A DNA stretch of 64,000 bases from an uncultured Eubacteriales bacterium (GTDB taxonomy: Bacteria > Bacillota > Clostridia > Christensenellales > Aristaeellaceae): NCBI GenBank assembly GCA_902789795.1, contig CADAPM010000002.1, positions 186,001 to 250,000 of the forward strand, read 5' to 3'. A program made the position numbers and the translations under genes. Of this stretch, positions 35,686 through 44,130 are shown in pieces; position 1 is the first letter of the stretch; each line of letters begins with the position of its first letter. The notes below the pieces were generated by a model. The model was given only the letters and a program-made list of their open reading frames with translations. It did no database searches and was not told where the DNA came from.

Positions 35686-38076
35686 TTACGCCCTGATCTC
35701 GGCCCCGAATTTCTCGGAGACCGTCTTCAGCACCTTGTTCATGACCCGGACGATCTCGTCGTCGGTCAGGGTATGGTCTTCCGCGCGCAGGCGCAGGGAG
35801 AAGGCCACGGACTTGCGGTCCAGACCCACTTGGGGACCGCGGAAGATATCGAACATGGAGATGTCCTCCAGCAGCTTGCCGCCCGCTTCGCGCATGGCCT
35901 CCATCATGGGGCCGACGGGCTGGGCTTCCGCCACCACCAGCGCCAGGTCGCGGCTGACTGCCGGGAAGCGCGCCAGGCTGCTGACATAGCCCATGGAGTG
36001 GGCAGCGGCAAACATCTTGGGCAGGTTGATCTCCGCGATATAGACGCGGCCGGTCAGCTCATAAGCTTCCGCCACTTCGGGATGGATCTCGCCCAGCACG
36101 GCGATGGTCTCATCACCGGCCTTGATCGCCGCGGCCCGGCCGGGATGCAGCCAGGTCTCCGAGGCGGGGACGATGGTGTAGCTGACGCCGGTCTGACGCA
36201 GCAGCACCTCGACTGAGCCGCGCAGGGAGTAGAAGTCCTCACCCGCGCCGTAAGCGCAGAGGCACAGGCTGTTGTACTCGCTCGGCAGGTCCTCCGCGGT
36301 GCGGTGCACGTTGTCGAACACCTTGCCCAGCTCGTAGATGCGGGCATGGTCGTTGCCGTGGGCCTGGTTCAGCTGAGCGGTGGTCATCACGCCGCAGAGC
36401 AGGGTCGTGCGCATGTAAGCGCTGTCCTCGCCCAGCGGGTTGCGCAGCGCCAGAGCGTTCATCCGGTCGTCATCCTCGCTCAGGCCCAGCTGTTCGAGCT
36501 TCTTGTGGGCGATGAAGGAGAAGGTCATGGTTTCATAGTAGCCCATGCCGGACAGCAGCTTGCGCATCAGGTCGTTCTGCAGCATGGTGGTGCTGCGCTT
36601 GCCGTCGGCGGCGCCTTTGAGCGGCGTCGAGGGGATCAGGTCATAGCCCGCGTAGCGCAGGACTTCTTCGCACAGGTCCGCTTCGCCTTCCACATCCTGA
36701 CGGAAGCAGGGCGCGGTGGCGGTCAAGGTGTCCCCCTCGGCCTTCGCTTCAAAGCAGAGCTTTTTCAGGATCTTCACCATCTGCTCTCCGGAAAGCTCCA
36801 CGCCGCTCAGGCGATTGATCCGCTCGATGGAGGCTGTGATGGGCTTGTTGACGATGGGTTCCGGATACAGGTCGATCACGCCGCTGACCACGTCGCCGGC
36901 GTCCAGCTCGTTGACCAGCTGCGCCGCGCGGTTCAGGCCGTCCAGCACCGTCTGCGGGGATACGCCGCGCTCGAAGTGGCCGGAGGCTTCGGTCCGAAAG
37001 CCCAGGGAACGGGCCGTCAGGCGGATGCTGGTGCGGTCAAAGGCCGCCGCCTCGAAGAGCACGGTGTGGGTGCCTTCGGTGATCTCGCTCTCTTCGCCGC
37101 CCATGACGCCCGCGAGGCCGGTGGGGCCGTTCTCGTCGCAGATCAGCAGCTCGCCGCCCTTGAGCACGTGCTCCTTGCCGTCCAGGGTCTTCAGGATCTC
37201 GTCCGGCTTCGCCCGCCGCACGATGATGTGCTTGCCCGCCACCTTGTCCAGGTCGAAGGCGTGCATCGGGTGCCCGGTTTCCATCATCACGAAGTTGGTG
37301 ATGTCGACGATATTGTTGATGGAACGCATACCCGCGGCATAGAGCGCCTGGCGCAGCCACGCGGGGCTTTCGCCGATGCGGACATTCTTGATCACGCGCG
37401 CCGCATAGCGCGGGCACAGGTCGCTGTCCTGCACCTCGACCTTGGCGAAATCATGGATCGACGCAGAAGCGTCTTCCCTGACCGTCACTTCGGGCAGCTT
37501 GAGCGCGGTGCCCATGGCGGCCGCGGTCTCCCGCGCCACGCCCCACACGCACAGGGTGTCGGGACGGTTGGCCAGGATCTCATAGTCGATCACATGGTCG
37601 TTGAGGCCGAAGATCTCGCGCACGTCGGTGCCCAGAGGATGATCCTCCCGGAAGACCAGGATGCCCTCGTCGCCGACGCTGGGATACAGCTCCACCGGCA
37701 CGCCCATTTCGGGGCCGGAGCACAGCATGCCGTAGCTGTCCACGCCGCGCATTTTGCTCTTCTTGATGGTACCGCTGGGCAGCTTGGCGCCGATCATGGC
37801 CACCGCCACCAGCTGGCCCGCCGCCACGTTGGGCGCGCCGCAGACGATCTGCAGGGGCTCGGCCTGGCCCACATCCACCGTGCAGACGTGCAGGTGGTCG
37901 CTGTTTTCATGGGGCACGCAGGTCAGTACCTTGCCCACCACCACGTTTTCCAGCTGCTGGCTCAGGTCTTCGATGCCCTCGACGCCGGTGCCGGTCATGA
38001 TCATGCGCTCCTCATACTCCGCCGGAGAGACGGGGATCGGGGCGTACTGCTTGAGCAGGTTCATGGAAACTTTCAT
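35686..38076 (-). CDS. pheT: Phenylalanyl-tRNA synthetase beta subunit
   Basis: This 796-residue PheT has an N-terminal tRNA-binding OKB domain (about 40-150, VGKVLTCVPHENSDHLHVC), the B3/4 editing domain, B5 (RINRLSGVELS), the catalytic-like core and the C-terminal anticodon-binding FDX-ACB domain ending with KVLKTVSEKFGAEIRA. Length and domain order are normal. It starts 4 nt after the true end of the pheS frame, whose end supplies the AAGGAGG site. Confidence 0.97.
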   Translation of the reverse strand: MKVSMNLLKQYAPIPVSPAEYEERMIMTGTGVEGIEDLSQQLENVVVGKVLTCVPHENSDHLHVCTVDVGQAEPLQIVCGAPNVAAGQLVAVAMIGAKLPSGTIKKSKMRGVDSYGMLCSGPEMGVPVELYPSVGDEGILVFREDHPLGTDVREIFGLNDHVIDYEILANRPDTLCVWGVARETAAAMGTALKLPEVTVREDASASIHDFAKVEVQDSDLCPRYAARVIKNVRIGESPAWLRQALYAAGMRSINNIVDITNFVMMETGHPMHAFDLDKVAGKHIIVRRAKPDEILKTLDGKEHVLKGGELLICDENGPTGLAGVMGGEESEITEGTHTVLFEAAAFDRTSIRLTARSLGFRTEASGHFERGVSPQTVLDGLNRAAQLVNELDAGDVVSGVIDLYPEPIVNKPITASIERINRLSGVELSGEQMVKILKKLCFEAKAEGDTLTATAPCFRQDVEGEADLCEEVLRYAGYDLIPSTPLKGAADGKRSTTMLQNDLMRKLLSGMGYYETMTFSFIAHKKLEQLGLSEDDDRMNALALRNPLGEDSAYMRTTLLCGVMTTAQLNQAHGNDHARIYELGKVFDNVHRTAEDLPSEYNSLCLCAYGAGEDFYSLRGSVEVLLRQTGVSYTIVPASETWLHPGRAAAIKAGDETIAVLGEIHPEVAEAYELTGRVYIAEINLPKMFAAAHSMGYVSSLARFPAVSRDLALVVAEAQPVGPMMEAMREAGGKLLEDISMFDIFRGPQVGLDRKSVAFSLRLRAEDHTLTDDEIVRVMNKVLKTVSEKFGAEIRA

Positions 38077-38080
38077 TCTT

Positions 38081-39119
<1,039 letters not shown>

Positions 39120-39185
39120 TGTCTCCTCCTTGACTGCCCGTTCTTCAATATCCCTCTGCTTTCGCAGCGGGCATATACGGACAGA

Positions 39186-39214
39186 ATTTTAACACTACAA
39201 GGTTTGAAAGTCAA
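39186..39214 (-). promoter_or_regulatory. Sigma-A promoter of pheST
   Basis: Minus-strand TTGACT, 17 bp, TAAAAT, followed by a leader of about 60 nt with a GCTGC-GAAA-GCAG hairpin. The leader is too short for a T-box. Confidence 0.8.
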
Positions 39215-39219
39215 TTGCT

Positions 39220-39485
39220 CATTTGCCTCAAACGCCGGAACGGCCAACAAAAGAGGCAGAACCGGCCCTTGGGACCCGGTTCCGGGGGCATCCTCACCTG
39301 TTTATGGGCCCTGGAACCGCGCAGGCGGAGCCCCCGCTTAACAAAATGTCTGCAGCATTAGGGTCCCCCGCAGAACGCCGAAGCCGTCAGGATTTTCGCG
39401 GAAACGGCGCTCTCGAACCGCCCATTTTTCTACAGTTTTTCTGTGATTTTCATCCTTCGATCCCAGATCAAAAATACAAAAAGAC
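39220..39485. other. Intergenic stretch with no recognised feature
   Basis: About 265 bp between the pheST promoter and the hup promoter hold no coding frame with a ribosome site and no repeat found elsewhere in the window. It is GC-rich on the left and AT-rich on the right. The segment around 39270-39330 contains short GC-rich self-complementary runs (CCGG/GGTTCCGGGGG), too imperfect to call. Confidence 0.5.
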
Positions 39486-39513
39486 TTGACATTGCAGGAA
39501 TTCGATGTATACT
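39486..39513 (+). promoter_or_regulatory. Sigma-A promoter of hup
   Basis: Consensus TTGACA, 16 bp, TATACT, about 65 nt before the hup AUG, as expected for a highly expressed gene. Confidence 0.85.
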
Positions 39514-39577
39514 GTGCATGTAGCTTGCGCAACAGATTTTAGCTGAGCGCTGCACACATCATGATGGAGGTATTCCT

Positions 39578-39850
39578 ATGAATAAGTCTGAACTCATCGA
39601 ATCCGTCGCCAAGAAGGCTGGTCTCACGAAAGACGCCGCCGCCAAGGCCGTGAACGCCTACACCGAGACCGTTGTTGAAGCGCTCAAAGCTGGCGACAAG
39701 CTGATGCTGGCTGGCTTCGGCACCTATGAAGTGAAGGAACGCGCTGCCCGCGTTGCCCACAACCCGCGCACCCGCGAGGAGATCACCATCCCCGCCACCA
39801 AGGTCCCCGTTTTCAAGGCCGGCAAGACCCTGAAGGAGAACATCAAGTAA
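39578..39850 (+). CDS. hup: HU-family DNA-binding protein
   Basis: This 90-residue HU homologue is a nucleoid-associated dimer that bends DNA. It has MNKSELIESVAKKAGLTKD, the hydrophobic core GDKLMLAGFGTYEVKERAAR, the DNA-binding arm HNPRTREEITIPA (Pro at the tip) and KAGKTLKENIK. GGAGG lies 7 nt upstream. It is monocistronic, with its own promoter and terminator. Confidence 0.97.
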   Translation: MNKSELIESVAKKAGLTKDAAAKAVNAYTETVVEALKAGDKLMLAGFGTYEVKERAARVAHNPRTREEITIPATKVPVFKAGKTLKENIK

Positions 39851-39870
39851 TCCATCGGACCTCTGGCATC

Positions 39871-39919
39871 AGGCGCTGAGTACAGCCCGCAAACGCGCGT
39901 TGACTCAGCGCTTCTTTTT
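39871..39919 (+). terminator. Terminator of hup
   Basis: AGGCGCTGAGT pairs with ACTCAGCGCTT across a 21-nt loop and is followed by CUUUUU. The next promoter overlaps its right arm. Confidence 0.8.
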
Positions 39920-39929
39920 ATGCTATATT
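39900..39929 (+). promoter_or_regulatory. Sigma-A promoter of rqcP-radA, overlapping the hup terminator
   Basis: TTGACT, 18 bp, TATATT. The -35 lies in the terminator loop and right arm. Confidence 0.65.
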
Positions 39930-39965
39930 ATAGGCACACCGATCCATATCAAAGAGAGGAATACC

Positions 39966-40238
39966 ATGAGACTGGACAAGTACCTGAAAGTTTCCCGCAT
40001 CATCAAGCGCCGCACCGTGGCCAAGGAGGCCTGTGACGGAGGCCGCGTGACCGTCAACAGCCGCGTCGCCAAGGCCGGCACCGAGGTCAAGATCGGGGAC
40101 GAATTGACCATCCGCTTCGGCAACCGCCTGGGGAAGTACGAGATCACCGACGTGAGCGAGGTCGTGCGCAAGGAGAACGCCTCCCAGATGTACCGCGTGC
40201 TCGAAGAGGACGAAGCGACCCGCGCCGAACGGGAATGA
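39966..40238 (+). CDS. rqcP: RqcP (YabO), S4-domain ribosome quality-control factor
   Basis: This 90-residue S4-like RNA-binding protein begins MRLDKYLKVSRIIKRRTVAKEAC, nearly the B. subtilis YabO/RqcP signature, and continues GRVTVNSRVAKAGTEVKIGDELTIRFGNR. RqcP works with RqcH to add alanine tails to nascent chains on obstructed 50S subunits. AGAGAGG lies upstream of the AUG at 39966. radA follows by 24 nt. Confidence 0.93.
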   Translation: MRLDKYLKVSRIIKRRTVAKEACDGGRVTVNSRVAKAGTEVKIGDELTIRFGNRLGKYEITDVSEVVRKENASQMYRVLEEDEATRAERE

Positions 40239-40262
40239 CACCGCCGGACGAGGAGAAGCCTG

Positions 40263-41660
40263 ATGCCTAAAGCAAAAACGAGTTATGTATGCTCCGTATG
40301 CGGGAGTCTGACCGCCAAGTGGTACGGCCAGTGCCCCGACTGCGGCAGCTGGAACACCATTGAGGAAGCCGCCCCCGAGCTGCTGCCTAAGCAGACCGCC
40401 CCCGGCGGCGAGAAGGTCCAGAAGCAGCGGGGCGGCACCGGAGCGGAGCCCCTCCCCTTTTCGAGCATCGAATCCGGGCAGCAGATTTACCAGCCCACGG
40501 GCTTGAGCGAGCTGGACCGTGTGCTGGGCGGCGGCCTGGTGGAAGGCGGGCTGCTCCTGTTCGGCGGCGAGCCGGGCATCGGCAAATCCACCCTGCTGTT
40601 GCAGGTGTGCGCCAACTTAAGCAAGCTGGGCAAGCGCGTCCTGTATATCACCGGTGAGGAGAGCGCCCGCCAGGTCAAGCTGCGGGCGGAGCGTCTGGGC
40701 GCGGACAGCTCCGATATGCTGGTGCTGGCCGAGAACGCCATGGACGCCATCGAAAAGCAGCTCAGCAAGATCCAGCCGGACTACTGCGTGGTGGACTCCA
40801 TCCAAACCATGTACCGGCCTGAGATGGCCAGCGCCCCCGGCTCCGTGAGCCAGATCCGCGAGAGCGCCTCCCTTCTGATGCGCTATGCCAAGACCAGCGG
40901 CTGCGCGGTCATGCTGGTGGGCCATGTGACCAAGGAGGGCACCATCGCCGGGCCCCGGGTGCTCGAGCACATGGTGGACGTGGTCCTCTCCTTCGAGGGC
41001 GACAACCAGCACGAATACCGCCTGCTGCGCGCCAACAAGAACCGCTTCGGCTCTGTGAACGAGCTGGGCGTGTTCGAGATGACGGCGGAGGGCATGATGC
41101 CGGTGGAGAACGCCTCCGAGACCCTCTTGAGCCAGCGGGCCAAGAACGTTTCCGGCTCCTGCGTGCTCTGCACCATGGAGGGCTCCCGGCCGATGCTCGT
41201 GGATCTGCAGGCCCTGGTCACCCCTTCCTATTATAATTCGCCCCGCCGCACGGTCAACGGCATGGATGCCTCCCGCATCATGCTGCTCCTGGCGGTCATG
41301 GAAAAGCGGGCCGGCCTCAGGCTGTATAACCAGGACGTGTACATCAACGTCGCCGGCGGCATGAGCCTGAGCGAGCCTGCCGCGGACCTGGCCGTCTGCA
41401 TGGCGGTCGCCTCCTCCGCCCGGGATATCATCCTGCCCCAGGACGTGAGCGTCATGGGCGAAGTGGGCCTGGCCGGGGAGATCCGCGCCATCTCCCATTT
41501 GGACCGGCGCATCGCCGAGGCCCAGCGTCTGGGCTTCACCCGCCTGGTCTGCCCCAGGGACAGCGTGCGCAAGCTCCGCCCCGTGAGCGGCGTGGAGCTT
41601 ATGCCTGTGGACACTGTGGCTCAGGCCATGGCCGTGCTGGGCATCCGCTCCCTTTCATGA
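40263..41660 (+). CDS. radA: DNA repair protein RadA
   Basis: This 465-residue RadA/Sms is a DnaB-like helicase for recombination intermediates. It has an N-terminal C4 zinc finger (CSVCGSLTAKWYGQCPDCG), a RecA-like core with Walker A GEPGIGKSTLLLQ, the RadA signature KNRFGSVNELGVFEM, and a C-terminal Lon-like domain (VAGGMSLSEPAADLAV, GEVGLAGEIR). Length and motifs are normal. Confidence 0.97.
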   Translation: MPKAKTSYVCSVCGSLTAKWYGQCPDCGSWNTIEEAAPELLPKQTAPGGEKVQKQRGGTGAEPLPFSSIESGQQIYQPTGLSELDRVLGGGLVEGGLLLFGGEPGIGKSTLLLQVCANLSKLGKRVLYITGEESARQVKLRAERLGADSSDMLVLAENAMDAIEKQLSKIQPDYCVVDSIQTMYRPEMASAPGSVSQIRESASLLMRYAKTSGCAVMLVGHVTKEGTIAGPRVLEHMVDVVLSFEGDNQHEYRLLRANKNRFGSVNELGVFEMTAEGMMPVENASETLLSQRAKNVSGSCVLCTMEGSRPMLVDLQALVTPSYYNSPRRTVNGMDASRIMLLLAVMEKRAGLRLYNQDVYINVAGGMSLSEPAADLAVCMAVASSARDIILPQDVSVMGEVGLAGEIRAISHLDRRIAEAQRLGFTRLVCPRDSVRKLRPVSGVELMPVDTVAQAMAVLGIRSLS

Positions 41661-41821
41661 TTGCGAAAATGTGACTGGATCAGGCAAATTTCACTCTCTT
41701 GTTTGATATTTCGTTTTACATTTTTCGCTTGAAATTAACGTTTCAAACATGAACTTGTAACACATTAGCAAACATTTGATGCTATACTTTCTGCACAACC
41801 CTGAATGGAGGTAATTTAGCA

Positions 41822-43207
41822 ATGAAGAAATTTACCTGGATTCTCCTGGTAATGGTCCTGGTGCTCGCTTGCACCGTCGTCGCGGGGGCGGAAACCTATG
41901 ATCACGTGCTCAAAAAGGGCATGAAGGATGCTACCGATCCCTTCCCGGACAGCGAGGACGATATCCAGTATATGCAGACCCGTCTGGCTTATTATGAATA
42001 CTACACGGGCAAGATCGACGGCAATTTCGGCTCCGGCACCCAGAAGGCTGTTTCCGCTTTCCAGAAGCGCAACGGCCTGAAGGTGGACGGCCGCATCGGC
42101 GGCAACACCTGGGCCAAGCTGGTGGCCGGCGATTCCATCAAGAAGAGCGATTTCAAGGTCGACGACGTTGAGATCAAGGACGAGTCTGACACGGTCATCG
42201 CGACGGTCGGCTTCAACACCCTGCGTCCCGGCGACAAGGGTCCCGCTGTCGGCGAGGTTCAGAAGATGCTGCAGAAGATCTACTTTCTGAACCCCAACAC
42301 CGTGTACGAGACCACCTATGACGCCGCCACCAAGGAAGGCGTCAAGGCCTTCCAAGCTGCGACCGGTCTGAGCGCTGACGGCATCGTGGGCGAAAAGACC
42401 TGGAACACCCTGAAAAAGGCGGAGTCCGCTCCCGGCAACTATTGGAGCAAGGCCAAGAAGATCCGCCGCAACCTGAGCAGCGGCATGCGCGGCTACGACG
42501 TGTACATCCTGCAGCAGATGCTGAAGGATGACAACTATCTGGCCTCCATCACCAATCCCGGCTACTTCGATGACGCGACCTACAAGGCCCTGTACTCCTT
42601 CCAGAAGAAGAACAAGCTCGCCCTGACCGGCCGTCTTGATGCCAACACCAAGGCCTGCCTGAACGGCGAGTCCTATGAGGAAGCCATCATCGAAGCGGAT
42701 GCCTCCTCCACCTCCCCCTATGACCGCCCGAAGCTCAAGTACGGCAGCCACGGCTACTATGTCCGCAGCGCGCAGGATTACCTGATCGCCGCCGGTTACC
42801 TGACCGGTGCCGCGGACGGCGTGTTCGGCGCCAAGACCCTGACGGCTGTGAAGAACTTCCAGGCCGCCAAGTCCCTGAAAGCGGACGGCATCATCGGCGC
42901 TCAGACCTGGGCCAAGCTGATGAACGTGGATATCTCCCAGAGCGGCCAGAACTCCGACTTCATCGATCCTTCCACAGGTGCTACCTATAAGACGCTGAAG
43001 CGCGGCGATTCCGGCTATGCGGTCACCCACCTGCAGAACCTGCTGTACCAGCTGAACATGTTCGATATCGGCGATATCGACGGCAAGTTCGGCGCCAAGA
43101 CTGAAACGGCTGTCAAGCAGTTCCAGAAGGAAGCGGGCCTGAAGCAGGACGGCAAGGTTGGCAACAACACCTTCTCCGCCATCTACCACAAGCTGGGCCT
43201 TGACTGA
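41822..43207 (+). CDS. Secreted protein with five peptidoglycan-binding (PG_binding_1) repeats
   Basis: This 461-residue exported protein has a signal peptide ending near VVAGA-ET (residue 23) and five PG_binding_1 repeats in tandem at about 45-103, 130-192, 220-275, 298-353 and 388-445. Repeats read LQxxLxxLxYYxGxxDGxFGxxTxxAVxxFQxxxGLxxDGxxGxxTW, for example YTGKIDGNFGSGTQKAVSAF and LTGAADGVFGAKTLTAVKNF. The third repeat is the most divergent. No catalytic domain is present, so it is a wall-binding scaffold or adhesin (inference). GGAGG lies 9 nt upstream. A plus-strand -10 (TATACT near 41784) suggests its own promoter. Confidence 0.9.
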   Translation: MKKFTWILLVMVLVLACTVVAGAETYDHVLKKGMKDATDPFPDSEDDIQYMQTRLAYYEYYTGKIDGNFGSGTQKAVSAFQKRNGLKVDGRIGGNTWAKLVAGDSIKKSDFKVDDVEIKDESDTVIATVGFNTLRPGDKGPAVGEVQKMLQKIYFLNPNTVYETTYDAATKEGVKAFQAATGLSADGIVGEKTWNTLKKAESAPGNYWSKAKKIRRNLSSGMRGYDVYILQQMLKDDNYLASITNPGYFDDATYKALYSFQKKNKLALTGRLDANTKACLNGESYEEAIIEADASSTSPYDRPKLKYGSHGYYVRSAQDYLIAAGYLTGAADGVFGAKTLTAVKNFQAAKSLKADGIIGAQTWAKLMNVDISQSGQNSDFIDPSTGATYKTLKRGDSGYAVTHLQNLLYQLNMFDIGDIDGKFGAKTETAVKQFQKEAGLKQDGKVGNNTFSAIYHKLGLD

Positions 43208-43231
43208 TCCCAGTCGTCCCAATTACATACG

Positions 43232-43258
43232 AAAGAGGCTGCCCTGAGCAGCCTCTTT
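43232..43258 (+). terminator. Terminator after the peptidoglycan-binding gene
   Basis: Perfect 11-bp stem AAAGAGGCTGC / GCAGCCTCTTT with a 5-nt loop, located 25 nt past the stop. The U-tract is within the right arm. Confidence 0.75.
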
Positions 43259-43280
43259 CCATGAGTCAGGAGTCTTACCA

Positions 43281-43862
43281 ATGGCTAAACTGTATTTCCG
43301 CTACGGCGCGATGGGTTCCAGCAAGACCGCCAATGCGATCATGGTCCAGTACAACTACCAGGAGCGCGGGCAGAAGGCGCTGATCCTGAAGCCCCGCCTC
43401 GACACCCGGGACGGCGAGCGGCTGGTCGGCTCCCGCTGCGGCCTTTCGGCCCCCTGCATGTACATCGAGGAGCTGGATCAGATCGACCCCAAGGATTACG
43501 CCTGCCTGATCGTGGATGAAGCCCAGTTTCTGACCAAGGAGCAGGTGGAAAAGCTGGTCCATATCGTGGACCATGACAATGTGCCCGTGGTCGCCTACGG
43601 CCTCCGGGCGGACTTCAAGGGCAACTTCTTCGAGGGTAGTCAGTGGCTGATGGCCTGGGCGGACTCCATTGAGGAAGTCAAGACCATCTGCTGGTGCGGC
43701 CGCAAGGCCACCTTCAACGCCCGCCTGATCAATGGAAAGGTCACCAAGACCGGCGAACAGGTGGTCCTGGGCGGCAACGAGAGCTACACCAGCCTCTGCC
43801 GTCTGCACTGGGAGCTGGGCCAGCCGTCCAGAGAATCGGCCGAAACGCAGAAAGACGAATAA
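43281..43862 (+). CDS. tdk: Thymidine kinase (type II)
   Basis: This 193-residue TK1-like thymidine kinase of the salvage pathway has P-loop RYGAMGSSKTANA and Walker B CLIVDEAQFL. The catalytic glutamate is in DEAQ. VVAYGLRADFKGNFFEGS and the zinc-ribbon cysteines (CWCGRKATF and the later C-x-x-H, SLCRLHWE) are present. AGGAG lies 8 nt upstream. It is followed by an inverted-repeat structure carrying a MITE. Confidence 0.97.
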   Translation: MAKLYFRYGAMGSSKTANAIMVQYNYQERGQKALILKPRLDTRDGERLVGSRCGLSAPCMYIEELDQIDPKDYACLIVDEAQFLTKEQVEKLVHIVDHDNVPVVAYGLRADFKGNFFEGSQWLMAWADSIEEVKTICWCGRKATFNARLINGKVTKTGEQVVLGGNESYTSLCRLHWELGQPSRESAETQKDE

Positions 43863-43868
43863 TCAAAA

Positions 43869-44100
43869 GGGCTGTTGCACAACCAAGTGAGCAGCCCTCA
43901 TCCGCTTCGCATTCGCTCAGCACCTTCCCCCGAGATCGGGGGAAGGCATTTGGCAGAAAGCATCCTAAAATCATCGGATTACTTTGCAGTTTCAGGTGAT
44001 TCGGCATGCAGCGAAGCGAGAGCCTTCCTCCGATCTCGGGGGAAGGTGTCACGCCACAGGCGTGACGGATGAGGGCGTTCATCTTATTGTGCAACAGCCC
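43869..44100 (-). terminator. Terminator hairpin arms separated by an inserted MITE
   Basis: GGGCTGTTGCACAA (43869-43882) and its exact complement (44087-44100) form a perfect 14-bp stem. On the minus strand the stem is followed by UUUUGAUUAUU, a terminator for the P-type ATPase gene. The loop now holds a family-A MITE of about 183 bp, whose own inverted ends can pair and extend the stem. Confidence 0.7.
43894..44076. mobile_element. MITE-like element, family A copy 2
   Basis: This 183-bp non-coding element has ends GCCCTCATCCG / CGGATGAGGGC identical to those at 5452-5637. Inner arms CACCTTCCCCC / GGGGGAAGGTG and a subterminal CCCCCGAGATCGGGGG palindrome are present. It is inserted within the loop of the tdk/P-type ATPase terminator. 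Confidence 0.78.
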
Positions 44101-44130
44101 CGTTCATTCACAATCAAATATGATCAGCTG

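Noticed and set aside
39120-39190. T-box or other riboswitch before pheS
   Set aside because: The leader from the mapped promoter is only about 60 nt and has no T-box motif.
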